From assembly GCA_021789215.1 (NCBI GenBank), contig JAJYJS010000017.1, positions 1-39,150 of the forward strand: 39,150 nt of DNA. The letters run 5' to 3'. Source of the stretch: Nitrospirota bacterium. GTDB lineage: Bacteria > Nitrospirota > Thermodesulfovibrionia > Thermodesulfovibrionales > JdFR-88. Below are positions 8,319 to 17,340 of the stretch, one piece after another (positions within the stretch are counted from its first letter, which is position 1; each line of letters starts with the position of its first letter). Both the position numbers and the translations under genes were made by a program. The notes beneath the pieces are model-generated. The model saw only the letters and a program-made list of their open reading frames with translations, did no database searches and was not told where the DNA came from.

Positions 8319-9698
8319 ATGGACTTGAACGGGATGAAGATAACCGTATTCGGGCTCAAAAGGAGCGGCAGGGGCGCTGTGCTCGCCCTCCATGCCCTCG
8401 GCGCGGATGTTTCCGTGACGGACTCCAAAAAAGAGGCCGCGCTTGCGGACGAGCTTGAAGGGCTCCCCTCCGGCATAAAGCTCTATCTCGGGGGGCACCC
8501 GGAGGAGGCATACAAAGACGCCGGCCTCGTGGTGATAAGCCCCGGCGTGCCCTCCGGCATCGCGCCTTTGAGGCGTGCCAGGGAGCTTGGGATAAAGGTG
8601 GCCGGGGAGCTTGAGGTGGGCTTTGTGCTTTCAAAATCGGCCAACCCGGATTTGGAGTTTTATGCCATCACGGGCACAAACGGGAAATCGACCACGACGG
8701 TGCTCCTCCACAGGATGCTTGAGAGCGCCGGGAAGAAAACGGTGCTTGCGGGCAACATCGGCCATGCGCTGACAGGGCTTCTCGATGAGGCAAGGCGGAG
8801 CGATTCGGTTGTTGTGGAGGTGTCCAGCTTCCAGCTTGAGACCATCCACGAGTTCAGGCCCCGCATCTCGGCCATACTCAATATCGCACCGGACCACATG
8901 GACCGCTACCATGAGCTTTCGGACTACGCCGCGGCCAAGATGAGGATATTCGAGAACCAGACTGGCCTTGACTATATAGTGCTGAACGCCGGCGACCCTG
9001 GCTGTGCGCAGGTCTCGGAAAGGCTTTCGGGGGAAAAAGGGAAAAAACGCCCGCGGGTATTGTTTTTCGGCAAGGGCAAAAAACATGAAGGCGTTTACGA
9101 GAAGGACGGGGTTGTTTATATGAACCTTCCCGCCCGCTCCGGGGAGCTTCTCCGCGCGGACGAGATAAGGATAAAGGGCGTGCACAACCTCGAAAACGCG
9201 ATGGCCGCCGCCTGCATGGCGCTCCTTGCCGGGGTCGGGCCGGAGACGATAAGGGCCGTCCTCATGGAGTTCCCCGGCCTTGAGCACCGGATAGAGATAA
9301 CGCGCGAGCTGGACGGGGTGACCTACATAAACGACTCCAAGGGGACGAACCCCCCCGCCGCCCTGCGCTCCATAGAGAGTTTCGGCGGCAGCCCCCTCAT
9401 ACTCATAGCGGGGGGCAGGGACAAAAACGGAGACTTCGAAAGCATGAGGGACGCCGTAAAAAAGCATGTGAAGCTCCTGGTGCTCATGGGTGAGGCGGCG
9501 GAGAAGATGAGCAAGGCCCTTTCGGGCGCAACGGAGATAAAATTCGCGGACAGCCTGGCCGGGGCGCTCCGGATATCGAAACAGGCCGCCAGCCCCGGAG
9601 ACATTGTCCTCCTTTCCCCGGCCTGTGCGAGCTTCGATATGTTCAAGGACTTCGAGGACAGGGGGAGGAAGTTCAAGGAGGAGGTGGCCGCGCTTTGA
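8319..9698 (+). CDS. murD: UDP-MurNAc-L-Ala:D-Glu ligase MurD
   Basis: MurD is the cytosolic Mur ligase that adds D-glutamate. The 459-residue sequence shows an N-terminal Rossmann-like start (MKITVFGLKRSG), ATP-binding GTNGKSTTT, the NIAPDHMDRY motif of the central domain, and YINDSKGTNPPAAL in the C-terminal domain. It starts with no gap after mraY and its TGA overlaps the TTG start of ftsW, so these genes are probably translationally coupled. Confidence 0.97.
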   Translation: MDLNGMKITVFGLKRSGRGAVLALHALGADVSVTDSKKEAALADELEGLPSGIKLYLGGHPEEAYKDAGLVVISPGVPSGIAPLRRARELGIKVAGELEVGFVLSKSANPDLEFYAITGTNGKSTTTVLLHRMLESAGKKTVLAGNIGHALTGLLDEARRSDSVVVEVSSFQLETIHEFRPRISAILNIAPDHMDRYHELSDYAAAKMRIFENQTGLDYIVLNAGDPGCAQVSERLSGEKGKKRPRVLFFGKGKKHEGVYEKDGVVYMNLPARSGELLRADEIRIKGVHNLENAMAAACMALLAGVGPETIRAVLMEFPGLEHRIEITRELDGVTYINDSKGTNPPAALRSIESFGGSPLILIAGGRDKNGDFESMRDAVKKHVKLLVLMGEAAEKMSKALSGATEIKFADSLAGALRISKQAASPGDIVLLSPACASFDMFKDFEDRGRKFKEEVAAL

Positions 9699-10918
9699 AC
9701 GGCAGGACCTTCTATACGGGACAAAACGCGCTTGCCGTGGAAAAGGGGCCGGGCAGGCCCGACAGGGTGATAATAATACTCACCGCGGCGCTTGTCTTTC
9801 TGGGCGCGCTGATGATCTACTCCAGCACCAGCGTCATAACGTACGCGATGCAGCAAAAGCAGATAACGACGCCTCTTTTCTACTTCAAAAGGCATCTTAT
9901 AACGATTTTCCTGGCGCTCCTTGCGGCTTCCGTGGCGTACAGGATAAGGACGGACCTGCTTGGGAAACTCTCCCCGGTGCTCCTGTTCCTCTCGCTCGCG
10001 CTTTTGCTGCTGGTCTTCACGAGGCTTGGCATCTCCGCGGGCGGCGCAAGGAGGTGGCTCAGGCTCTGGCCCTCCACGTTCCAGCCATCGGAGCTTGTGA
10101 AACTCTCGATGGTCATCTTCCTCGCGTGGTACCTGTCGAGGGATTTCTTCGACCCTGATAACCTGCCGATAGCGCTTGCGCCGCTTGGGGTCATGGCTGT
10201 CTTCCAGGCCGTTTTCCTGAAACAGCCCGATTTCGGCGGGGCGCTGACGCTTGGCGTAATAACCATATGCATGCTTTTCCTTGCCGGGGTGCGGCTCCGT
10301 TATCTGGCGGGGCTGCTTCTGCTTGCGCTGCCCCTTGCCTATTACCTGGCCCACGAGCCTTACCGCCTGCGGAGGATAACGTCCTTCCTGGACCCCTGGG
10401 CGGAAGCCAGGGGGGACGGCTTTCAGCTTGTGCAGTCCTTCATAGCGCTTGGAAGGGGCGGCTTCGGGGGAGTGGGGCTTGGCAGGAGCATGCAGAAGCT
10501 CTCGTTCCTGCCGGAGATGCACACGGACTTCATCTTCTCCATCATAGGTGAGGAGCTTGGCTTCATGGGGGCAACGCTTGTCGTGCTCGCGTTTGCCGGG
10601 TTCTTTTTAAGGAGCACCAGGATTGCCGGAAGGATGGGTGACAAGTACCGCCAGCTCCTTGCATACGGCATAGCGCTGATGATAGCGCTGCCCGCGATGG
10701 TCAACTTCGGCGTGGTCACGGGGCTTCTGCCCACCAAGGGGCTTCCGCTTCCCTTTATCAGCTACGGGGGCTCCTCGCTGATTGTGAACCTCATGGCTGT
10801 GGGCATCCTCCTGAGGCTTTCAAAGGGAGAGGCCATGGCGGACGCGAGGCAGGACAAGTTCAGGGAGACGATAGAGCGCAAGAAGGCCAGAAGGGCCATA
10901 TACGGAGCGGGCCTGTGA
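9695..10918 (+). CDS. ftsW: Septal peptidoglycan polymerase FtsW (SEDS family)
   Basis: FtsW is the lipid II glycosyltransferase of the divisome and partners FtsI. The 407-aa product has about ten transmembrane segments and the SEDS signatures GARRWL, QPSELVKL, KQPDFGGAL, TDFIFSIIGEELGF and KGLPLPFISYGGSSL. It starts at a TTG that overlaps the murD stop (TTGA). The N-terminal extension before the first membrane segment is about 25 residues and polar. Confidence 0.95.
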   Translation: MNGRTFYTGQNALAVEKGPGRPDRVIIILTAALVFLGALMIYSSTSVITYAMQQKQITTPLFYFKRHLITIFLALLAASVAYRIRTDLLGKLSPVLLFLSLALLLLVFTRLGISAGGARRWLRLWPSTFQPSELVKLSMVIFLAWYLSRDFFDPDNLPIALAPLGVMAVFQAVFLKQPDFGGALTLGVITICMLFLAGVRLRYLAGLLLLALPLAYYLAHEPYRLRRITSFLDPWAEARGDGFQLVQSFIALGRGGFGGVGLGRSMQKLSFLPEMHTDFIFSIIGEELGFMGATLVVLAFAGFFLRSTRIAGRMGDKYRQLLAYGIALMIALPAMVNFGVVTGLLPTKGLPLPFISYGGSSLIVNLMAVGILLRLSKGEAMADARQDKFRETIERKKARRAIYGAGL

Positions 10919-12057
10919 GGGCGATAATAGCGGGTGGGGGCACGGGCGGGCATCTTTTCCCGGGCATTGCGCTCGCGGACGAGCTCCAGAAAGAGGGCGC
11001 TGAGATAATGTTTGTGGGCACCGAGCGGGGGCTTGAATCGAAAGTGGTCCCCAAACGCGGATACCAGATAAAATACATCCAGGCGGAGGGTGTGATGGGG
11101 CGCACGGCGGGCGGAAAGCTGAAGGCGGCCTTCAAGCTCCTTGCCTCATTCCTGGAATCGAAAAAACTGATCGGCTCGCTGGAGCCCGATATCGTTATCG
11201 GCACGGGGGGCTATGTGTCCGTCGCCCCGGTGCTCGCGGCCCGCATGTCCTCCATCCCCACACTGATAATGGAGCAGAACGTGGTGCCCGGCGCCGCCAA
11301 CAAAATGCTGGCCAAGCTCAGCTGCGCGGTTGCCGCCACGTACCCTGAGAGCCTGGAGCATTTTCCGAGGGCAAAGACGTATCTCACGGGCAACCCCGTC
11401 CGGGCGGAGATATTTTCCGCATCGAGAGAGGCCTCCTGCGCGCTCTTCGGGCTGGAACCGGACGCGTTCACGGTGTTCGTGTTCGGGGGCTCCAGCGGTG
11501 CGCGGAGCATAAACAACGCCCTGATCAACGCGCTTAACAGTCTGACAGACCTGAAGGAAGGCCAGAGGAAGATACAGTTCCTGCACCAGAGCGGGGAGCA
11601 GGGCTACCAAACTGTAAGAGAAGCATATAGGAAACTCGGTTTCAGGGCGATGGTCGCGCCGTTCATCTACCAGATGCCCGAGGCTTACGCCGTTGCCGAC
11701 ATGGTCATATCGAGGGCCGGGGCCACGACGCTTGCGGAGCTTACCGCGCTTGGCAAGCCGGCCATACTCGTCCCATACCCTTATGCGGGCGAGCACCAGG
11801 ACCCGAACGCCAGGAAGCTGGAGGAGTTCGGCGCGGCAAGGGTCATCAGGGACAGCGAGCTGGACGGCGGGCTTGTCGCAGTGGAGATAAGGCGGCTCAT
11901 GGAAAACGGCGCTGAAAGGGCGGAGATGGCAAACAGGAGCAGGTCCATCGGAAAGCCCGACGCGGCCCAGAAGGTTGCGGACATAGCCCGGAGCCTCGTG
12001 AAACTGAGTGGGAAAAACATAAAAGGAATAAAGAAAAAGAATGTTCAAGCGCTATAA
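10915..12057 (+). CDS. murG: Lipid II synthase MurG (GT28 glycosyltransferase)
   Basis: MurG transfers GlcNAc from UDP-GlcNAc to lipid I at the inner face of the membrane. The 380-residue enzyme begins with the acceptor-binding glycine-rich loop GGGTGGHLFPG, has GTGGYVS, and in the C-terminal donor domain GGSSGARSIN, ISRAGATTLAEL and AGEHQDPNA. The start is GTG, overlapping the ftsW TGA (GTGA). The last 17 nt overlap murC. The C-terminal tail is lysine-rich and slightly longer than in many homologues. Confidence 0.96.
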   Translation: MRAIIAGGGTGGHLFPGIALADELQKEGAEIMFVGTERGLESKVVPKRGYQIKYIQAEGVMGRTAGGKLKAAFKLLASFLESKKLIGSLEPDIVIGTGGYVSVAPVLAARMSSIPTLIMEQNVVPGAANKMLAKLSCAVAATYPESLEHFPRAKTYLTGNPVRAEIFSASREASCALFGLEPDAFTVFVFGGSSGARSINNALINALNSLTDLKEGQRKIQFLHQSGEQGYQTVREAYRKLGFRAMVAPFIYQMPEAYAVADMVISRAGATTLAELTALGKPAILVPYPYAGEHQDPNARKLEEFGAARVIRDSELDGGLVAVEIRRLMENGAERAEMANRSRSIGKPDAAQKVADIARSLVKLSGKNIKGIKKKNVQAL

Positions 12058-13447
12058 ATCCATACATTTTGTTGGCATAGGCGGGGTGGGCATGAGCGGC
12101 ATAGCCGAGGTGCTGCATACGCTTGGCTACCGGGTCACGGGCTCCGACCTGAGGGCCTCGGACACCACGGAAAGGCTTGGAAGGCTTGGCATCCGCATAG
12201 ACCTGGGGCACCGGGCCGAGAATGTGAAGGACGCGCAGGTGGTGGTGATATCCTCCGCGGTTGGCGGCGAAAACCCGGAGGTGAGGGAGGCCATGCGGCA
12301 GGGCATCCCCGTGATACCCAGGGCCGAGATGCTCGCGGAGCTTGGGAGGCTCAAGTACGGCGTGCTCATTGCGGGAAGCCACGGGAAGACGACCACAACC
12401 TCCCTTATCGCGACTGTGCTTGCGCGCGCCGGGCTGGACCCGACCGTCGTAATCGGCGGGAGGCTCAATGCCCTGGGCAGCAACGCGCGGCTTGGGCAGG
12501 GGGAGTTCCTTGTAGCCGAGGCCGACGAGTCCGACGGCTCCTTCCTCAAGCTGAGCCCGACCATCGCCGTCGTTACCAACATAGACAAGGAGCACATGGA
12601 GTTCTTCAAGTCCATGCACTCTTTAAAAGGCGCGTTCCTTGAGTTTGTGAACAAGGTCCCGTTCTACGGGCTGGACATCCTCTGCGTGGAAGACAGCCGC
12701 GTGAGGGAGTTGCTGCCAGACATTAAAAGGCGCTTCATCACTTACGGGTTTTCGGAGGACGCCGATTTAAGGGCCGTGAACGTTGAAAAAGGCTTTTTCA
12801 TGAGTTCGCACTACGACGTGCTCCTTAAAGGCAAAAAACTTTTCAGCGTGAAGCTGCCCATCCCCGGAGACCACAGCGTGCTCAACAGCCTTGCCGCAAT
12901 CAGCGCCGGGCTTGAGCTTGACATAAAACCCGAAACGATAAAAGAGGCGCTTGAGGGCTTCCAGGGCATAGGCCGCAGGCTTGAGCTTAAGGGAAAGGTG
13001 GGCGGCATTTCCGTCTATGACGACTACGGCCACCACCCCACGGAGGTGAGGGCGACCATACGTTCGCTGAGGGAAGGGTTTTCTGGCGGCTCCAGGCTCT
13101 TTGTCCTGTTCCAGCCCCACAGGTTCACCAGGACGAGGGACCTGATGGAGGAGTTTTCCGGTTCCTTCCAGGAGGTGGACAACCTTTTGCTTATGGACAT
13201 CTACCCCGCCGGGGAAAAGCCCATAGCGGGGATAACATCCGAGGCGCTCTTCGGACTGATAAAGAAAAAAAACGGCGAAAAGGGGACACATTACATGCCC
13301 AAAAGGGAAGAGATTGCGGGTTGGCTTGTCGAGCACCTGAAGGAAGGCGATGTCGTGCTTTCGCTTGGCGCGGGGGACGTATGGAAGATTTCCGAGGCGC
13401 TGGTGAGCGCGCTAAAGGAGAAGGATGGAAGCGGCAATCAGGGATAG
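12041..13447 (+). CDS. murC: UDP-MurNAc:L-Ala ligase MurC
   Basis: MurC catalyses the first amino-acid addition to UDP-MurNAc. The 468-residue product has the N-terminal GIGGVGMSGIAE loop, the ATP-binding GSHGKTTTTS, NIDKEHMEFF in the central domain and the C-terminal DDYGHHPTEV and FQPHRFTRT motifs, all diagnostic for MurC. It starts within murG (17-nt overlap) and ends within murB (23-nt overlap), so the three genes are likely translationally coupled. Confidence 0.97.
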   Translation: MFKRYKSIHFVGIGGVGMSGIAEVLHTLGYRVTGSDLRASDTTERLGRLGIRIDLGHRAENVKDAQVVVISSAVGGENPEVREAMRQGIPVIPRAEMLAELGRLKYGVLIAGSHGKTTTTSLIATVLARAGLDPTVVIGGRLNALGSNARLGQGEFLVAEADESDGSFLKLSPTIAVVTNIDKEHMEFFKSMHSLKGAFLEFVNKVPFYGLDILCVEDSRVRELLPDIKRRFITYGFSEDADLRAVNVEKGFFMSSHYDVLLKGKKLFSVKLPIPGDHSVLNSLAAISAGLELDIKPETIKEALEGFQGIGRRLELKGKVGGISVYDDYGHHPTEVRATIRSLREGFSGGSRLFVLFQPHRFTRTRDLMEEFSGSFQEVDNLLLMDIYPAGEKPIAGITSEALFGLIKKKNGEKGTHYMPKREEIAGWLVEHLKEGDVVLSLGAGDVWKISEALVSALKEKDGSGNQG

Positions 13448-14330
13448 CCTGAGGGAAACGGGCGCAAAGGTCCGCTATGGCGAGCCTCTGAAGGCCCATA
13501 CGTCGCTTGGCATCGGGGGCGCGGCAGAGATATTTGCCGAACCATCAGACGCCGGGCAGCTTGAGGGGCTTTTAAGACTCTCAGCCGGCATGCCCGTGTA
13601 TATCATGGGAGGCGGGACGAACCTCCTTGTGGCTGACGGGCCGCTGGAGATGCTCGTCATCTCCACATCGGGGCTCCGGGGCATCGAGAAGATAGACGAA
13701 GACGGAGGCGGCGTTGTGCTTGGGGTATGGGCAGGTGAGCCGCTTAAAGGGCTCCTCTCCTTTTGCCAGAGGAACGGGTTTTCGGGGCTCGAAGGGCTTG
13801 CCGGAATACCCGGCAGCGTGGGCGGCGCGGTCAAAGGCAACGCCGGAGCGCATGGGACGGAGATGAAGGACATCGTGGAAAAAGTGGCCGTCGCCCGCAG
13901 GGACGGCACTCTTGAGGCTCGGAGCGCGGAGGCCATGGGCTTTAAATACAGGGGCTCCGGTCTCTCCGAAAGCGAGATGGTCCTGAGGGCGGAGATACGT
14001 CTTAAAAAGGACGGCCCCGAAGAGATAAGAAAAAGGATGAATGAACACTTCGGGATGAAGAAAAAGAGCCAGCCCCTATCGGCCCGCTCGGCCGGGTGCG
14101 TCTTCAAGAACCCGGAAGGTTTTCCGCCAGCCGGGAAACTCATCGACGAAGCGGGGCTGAAGGGCGCAAGCAGGGGTGGCATAGAGGTAAGCGGAATCCA
14201 CGCCAATTTCTTCGTGAACCGGGGAAACGGCACGGCTTCCGATTTTTTTGCCCTTATGGACATGGTGGCCGCAGAGGTCAGAAAACGCTCAGGGGCTGTC
14301 CTCGATCCGGAGATAAGGATACTAAAGTAA
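13425..14330 (+). CDS. murB: UDP-enolpyruvoyl-GlcNAc reductase MurB
   Basis: MurB is the FAD- and NADPH-dependent reductase that forms UDP-MurNAc. Its 301 residues contain HTSLGIGG, MGGGTNLLV (FAD binding), GLAGIPGSVGGAVKGNAGAHG, and SAGCVFKNP near residue 222. The catalytic proton donor, usually Ser in the SAGS motif, is Cys (about residue 225) here; this variant is known in other bacterial MurBs and should be active. The gene sits between murC and ddl, a common arrangement outside Escherichia. murA is not in the window. Confidence 0.95.
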   Translation: MEAAIRDSLRETGAKVRYGEPLKAHTSLGIGGAAEIFAEPSDAGQLEGLLRLSAGMPVYIMGGGTNLLVADGPLEMLVISTSGLRGIEKIDEDGGGVVLGVWAGEPLKGLLSFCQRNGFSGLEGLAGIPGSVGGAVKGNAGAHGTEMKDIVEKVAVARRDGTLEARSAEAMGFKYRGSGLSESEMVLRAEIRLKKDGPEEIRKRMNEHFGMKKKSQPLSARSAGCVFKNPEGFPPAGKLIDEAGLKGASRGGIEVSGIHANFFVNRGNGTASDFFALMDMVAAEVRKRSGAVLDPEIRILK

Positions 14331-15238
14331 TGCCTGTGACAAATAAAAAAATAGGTGTGCTGATGGGCGGCCTTTCAGCCGAAAGGGAAGTCTCCCTGAA
14401 GACGGGCGAGGCCATTTATAACGCCCTGGTGAGGGCGGGATACAATGCCTGCCGGATAGACGCGGGCAGGGACATAGCGGAGGCTGTGAGGAGGGAGGCC
14501 GTCGAGGCCGCCTTCATAGCCCTGCACGGCGGCGCGGGAGAGGACGGCTCCATACAGGGGCTCCTTGAGGTGATCGGCATACCATATACCGGCTCCGGTG
14601 TGCTGGCCTCCGCCATCGCGATGGACAAGGAATTTTCAAAGAAGGTCTTCGTGTTCCACGGCCTTCCGGTGCCGGAGTTTATCGTCCTGAAAAGGGGCGG
14701 AAGGGTGCCGGAGATAAGGTTCCCGCTCCCCTGGGTGGTGAAGCCCGCGACCGAGGGCTCCAGCATAGGCGTGAGCATGGTCGATGATGCCGCCGGGCTT
14801 GCCCCCGCGCTTGAGAAGGCCTTCGGGCTGAGCGAAAGGGTGATAGTGGAGCGGCGGGTCTATGGGAAAGAGGTCCAGGTGGGCATCCTTGGCGGAAAAG
14901 TGCTTGGCTCGGTCGAGGTGAGGCCGTCCACCGATTTCTATAGCTACGAGGCCAAATACACGGCCGGGAAAACTCAATACATCCTGCCGCCGGAGATTGA
15001 CGCGAAGATGCTTGGGAAGGCGCACGAGACCGGGCTCCAGGCGCACCTTGCGCTTGGCTGCCGGGGGGCATCGAGGGTTGACCTTATACTGGACGCAAAC
15101 GGCACGCCCTACGTGCTGGAGGTCAACACCATCCCCGGCATGACGGAGACGAGCCTCCTGCCCAAGATTGCCCGCCTCTCCGGCCTGGATTTCACGGCGC
15201 TCGTGGAAGAGATATTGAAAGAGGCGCTGGGCCTTTAA
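14330..15238 (+). CDS. ddl: D-alanine:D-alanine ligase Ddl
   Basis: Ddl makes the D-Ala-D-Ala dipeptide used by MurF, using ATP. The 302-aa product has the ATP-grasp layout: MGGLSAEREVSL at the N-terminus, LHGGAGEDG, PWVVKPATEGSSIGVS in the nucleotide-binding domain, and VLEVNTIPGMTETSL with metal-binding residues at the C-terminus. The start is the ATG overlapping the murB stop (TAATG); an open frame extends upstream inside murB but is not Ddl-like. The Tyr residues associated with depsipeptide specificity cannot be judged reliably by eye. Confidence 0.96.
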   Translation: MPVTNKKIGVLMGGLSAEREVSLKTGEAIYNALVRAGYNACRIDAGRDIAEAVRREAVEAAFIALHGGAGEDGSIQGLLEVIGIPYTGSGVLASAIAMDKEFSKKVFVFHGLPVPEFIVLKRGGRVPEIRFPLPWVVKPATEGSSIGVSMVDDAAGLAPALEKAFGLSERVIVERRVYGKEVQVGILGGKVLGSVEVRPSTDFYSYEAKYTAGKTQYILPPEIDAKMLGKAHETGLQAHLALGCRGASRVDLILDANGTPYVLEVNTIPGMTETSLLPKIARLSGLDFTALVEEILKEALGL

Positions 15239-15247
15239 AGGGGAAAG

Positions 15248-16009
15248 ATGAGAAGGAAGAACAGGAAGGCAAAGAACACACAGGGCGAAGGCAGGGGCAG
15301 GTCTTTACTGCTAAAGGCGGCGCCGTTTATCGTCGCAGTGCTGCTTGTCGCGGGCTTTCTTGGATACCTGAGATACGGCCGGGGATTTTTCCCGCTCAGA
15401 AAGGTTGTCTTTACCGGGAACAGGAATCTCTCTTCAGGCGAGCTTTTTTCTCTGTTGAACGTGAAAAAGGGGCAGAACATGCTTGGCTTTTCAAAGACTG
15501 CGCTTTCGAGGCGGCTCCTTGCAAACCCGTGGGTGAAAAATGCCGCCGTCCGCAACGAGATACTGAGCGGCAGGATACTTGTCAGGGTGGAGGAGAGACA
15601 GCCCTTCGTCCTTATAAGGAGGGAAGGGGTCACATGGCTTGCCGACATTCAGGGGAGGCTCCTTGAGCCGGTGCGGGAAGGCGTCACGCCTTTTCTGCCC
15701 GTCATCCAGGCGGACGTGAAGAATTACAGGGACACGTTCAAGGAGGCGATGCTCCTTGCAAGGCTCCTTAAAATCAGGGGTTATTTCCAGCGTCCCATAG
15801 TGATAGAGGCCGATACCTTCCCGGAGGATCTTTCGCTCAAGGCCGGGGATGTCGTCATAAAGGTGGGTTTCGGGGACTACGAACAGAAATTGGACAAGCT
15901 GGCCGAGCTTGAATCGGAGATACAGAAACGGGGCATACAGGCCAGCACCATAGACCTGAGATTTGCAAACCGGGTGTTTGTCACGCCCGTAATGGAGGTC
16001 AGGAAATGA
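15248..16009 (+). CDS. ftsQ: Cell division protein FtsQ
   Basis: FtsQ is a bitopic membrane protein linking early and late divisome components. The 253-residue product has a basic cytoplasmic N-terminus (about 1-22), a transmembrane helix (about 23-43), a POTRA domain starting at VVFTGNRNLSSGEL, and a C-terminal FtsQ domain with WLADIQGRLLEP and IDLRFANRV. It begins 9 bp after ddl, with AGGGGAAAG as ribosome-binding site, and its end overlaps ftsA by 4 nt. Confidence 0.93.
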   Translation: MRRKNRKAKNTQGEGRGRSLLLKAAPFIVAVLLVAGFLGYLRYGRGFFPLRKVVFTGNRNLSSGELFSLLNVKKGQNMLGFSKTALSRRLLANPWVKNAAVRNEILSGRILVRVEERQPFVLIRREGVTWLADIQGRLLEPVREGVTPFLPVIQADVKNYRDTFKEAMLLARLLKIRGYFQRPIVIEADTFPEDLSLKAGDVVIKVGFGDYEQKLDKLAELESEIQKRGIQASTIDLRFANRVFVTPVMEVRK

Positions 16010-17286
16010 GGGGCCGCTATATCGCGGGGATAGACGTTGGCTCCACGAAGGTCTGCGCGGCGGTCGCGCGGGTCGATTCCAGGGGAATGGAGATAATCGC
16101 CTCCGGCACGGTGCCCTCTTCGGGGCTGCGCAAGGGCGTGGTGGTGGACATGGACGAGACGGCGAACTCCATAAATATGGCCGTGAAAGAGGCCGAGTCC
16201 GTCTCGGGCATAGATATAAAGTCGGCCTATATAGGCATCTCCGGTGCGCACATAAAATCGGCGGAAAGCTACGGCGCAACGGGCATAAAGGGCAAGGAAG
16301 TAAAAGCAAAGGACATAGAGCGGGTTATAGACGCCGCCTCGGCGGTGTATGTCCCCCTGGACAGGGAGATACTGCACGTGCTCCCCTCGGAGTTCGTGAT
16401 AGACGGGCAGGACGGCATCGCCAGGCCGTACGGGATGGCGGGTGTCCGTCTTGAGGTGAAGGTGCAGGTGCTTACCGCCTCCCAGGCCGTTCTTGAAAAC
16501 CTGGACAGGGCGCTTTCCCGCACGGGGCTCAAGGTGACGGAGATGGTGTTTCAGCCGCTTGCCTCCGCGCTGGCCGTGCTCAAGGACGAGGAGATGGAGC
16601 AGGGCGCGCTGCTTGTGGACATGGGCGGGGGCACGACCGACCTGGCGCTCCTGAAGGGAGGGGCGCTGCGGTTCACATCCGTCATTCCGGTCGGCAGCCA
16701 GCACATAACAAACGACCTTGCGCTGGGGATGAAGCTGCCGCAGAAGGAGGCCGAGCGGCTCAAGAAACGCTACGGCACCGCGGGCGGCGAGAAGGGCAAT
16801 CTCTTCAGCGATGAGAAGATAGAGGCCGTGAACATGAGCGGCAAGACGAAATCCTTCGACCACGACGAGATAGAAAAGATAATAAAGCTCCGGTGCGAGG
16901 AGACCTTCGAGCTTGTGAAAAACAGCGCCGAAGCGGCAATCCTCAAGCACGAACCCGTGTGCGTCGTGCTCACCGGCGGCGGCAGCCAGATGCGGGACAT
17001 CACCGAGATGGCGGAGCGCTGGCTGGGCCTGCCTGTCCGCATGGGGGTGCCGGAGCGGGTGAAAAACTCGATAGTGAGGGATGTGGTGAGGGAGCCGCAG
17101 TATTCGACGGCAGTAGGCCTTCTGCTTTATGCCTTGCAGGCCGAAGGGGGAGAGAAAGGGTCTTCCGGCCCTCTTCCCGTTCTCCAGGATTCCCTGGGCG
17201 CAATAAAGGACACAATCCTCGGGCAGGGGTGGGCCTCGGTGAAGAAGATGGTCTCAAGGATACGCCGCCCGGAGCCGGGGGTTTGA
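16006..17286 (+). CDS. ftsA: Cell division protein FtsA
   Basis: FtsA is an actin-like ATPase that tethers FtsZ to the membrane. The 426-aa protein shows the actin-fold nucleotide motifs: AGIDVGSTKVCA (phosphate 1) at the N-terminus, VDMGGGTTDLALL (phosphate 2) and VLTGGGSQM (adenosine). The last 20 or so residues (WASVKKMVSRIRR) form a basic amphipathic helix typical of the membrane-targeting sequence, after a linker. The ATG overlaps the ftsQ stop. Confidence 0.96.
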   Translation: MRGRYIAGIDVGSTKVCAAVARVDSRGMEIIASGTVPSSGLRKGVVVDMDETANSINMAVKEAESVSGIDIKSAYIGISGAHIKSAESYGATGIKGKEVKAKDIERVIDAASAVYVPLDREILHVLPSEFVIDGQDGIARPYGMAGVRLEVKVQVLTASQAVLENLDRALSRTGLKVTEMVFQPLASALAVLKDEEMEQGALLVDMGGGTTDLALLKGGALRFTSVIPVGSQHITNDLALGMKLPQKEAERLKKRYGTAGGEKGNLFSDEKIEAVNMSGKTKSFDHDEIEKIIKLRCEETFELVKNSAEAAILKHEPVCVVLTGGGSQMRDITEMAERWLGLPVRMGVPERVKNSIVRDVVREPQYSTAVGLLLYALQAEGGEKGSSGPLPVLQDSLGAIKDTILGQGWASVKKMVSRIRRPEPGV

Positions 17287-17340
17287 AAAAAAATTGAAAT
17301 TTTGGGAAAAAGAAAAAAAGAAAAGGAAGAGGAGGTGCTG

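Noticed and set aside
14096-14329. upstream extension of ddl
   Set aside because: It is an out-of-frame reading of murB; Ddl similarity begins at 14330.
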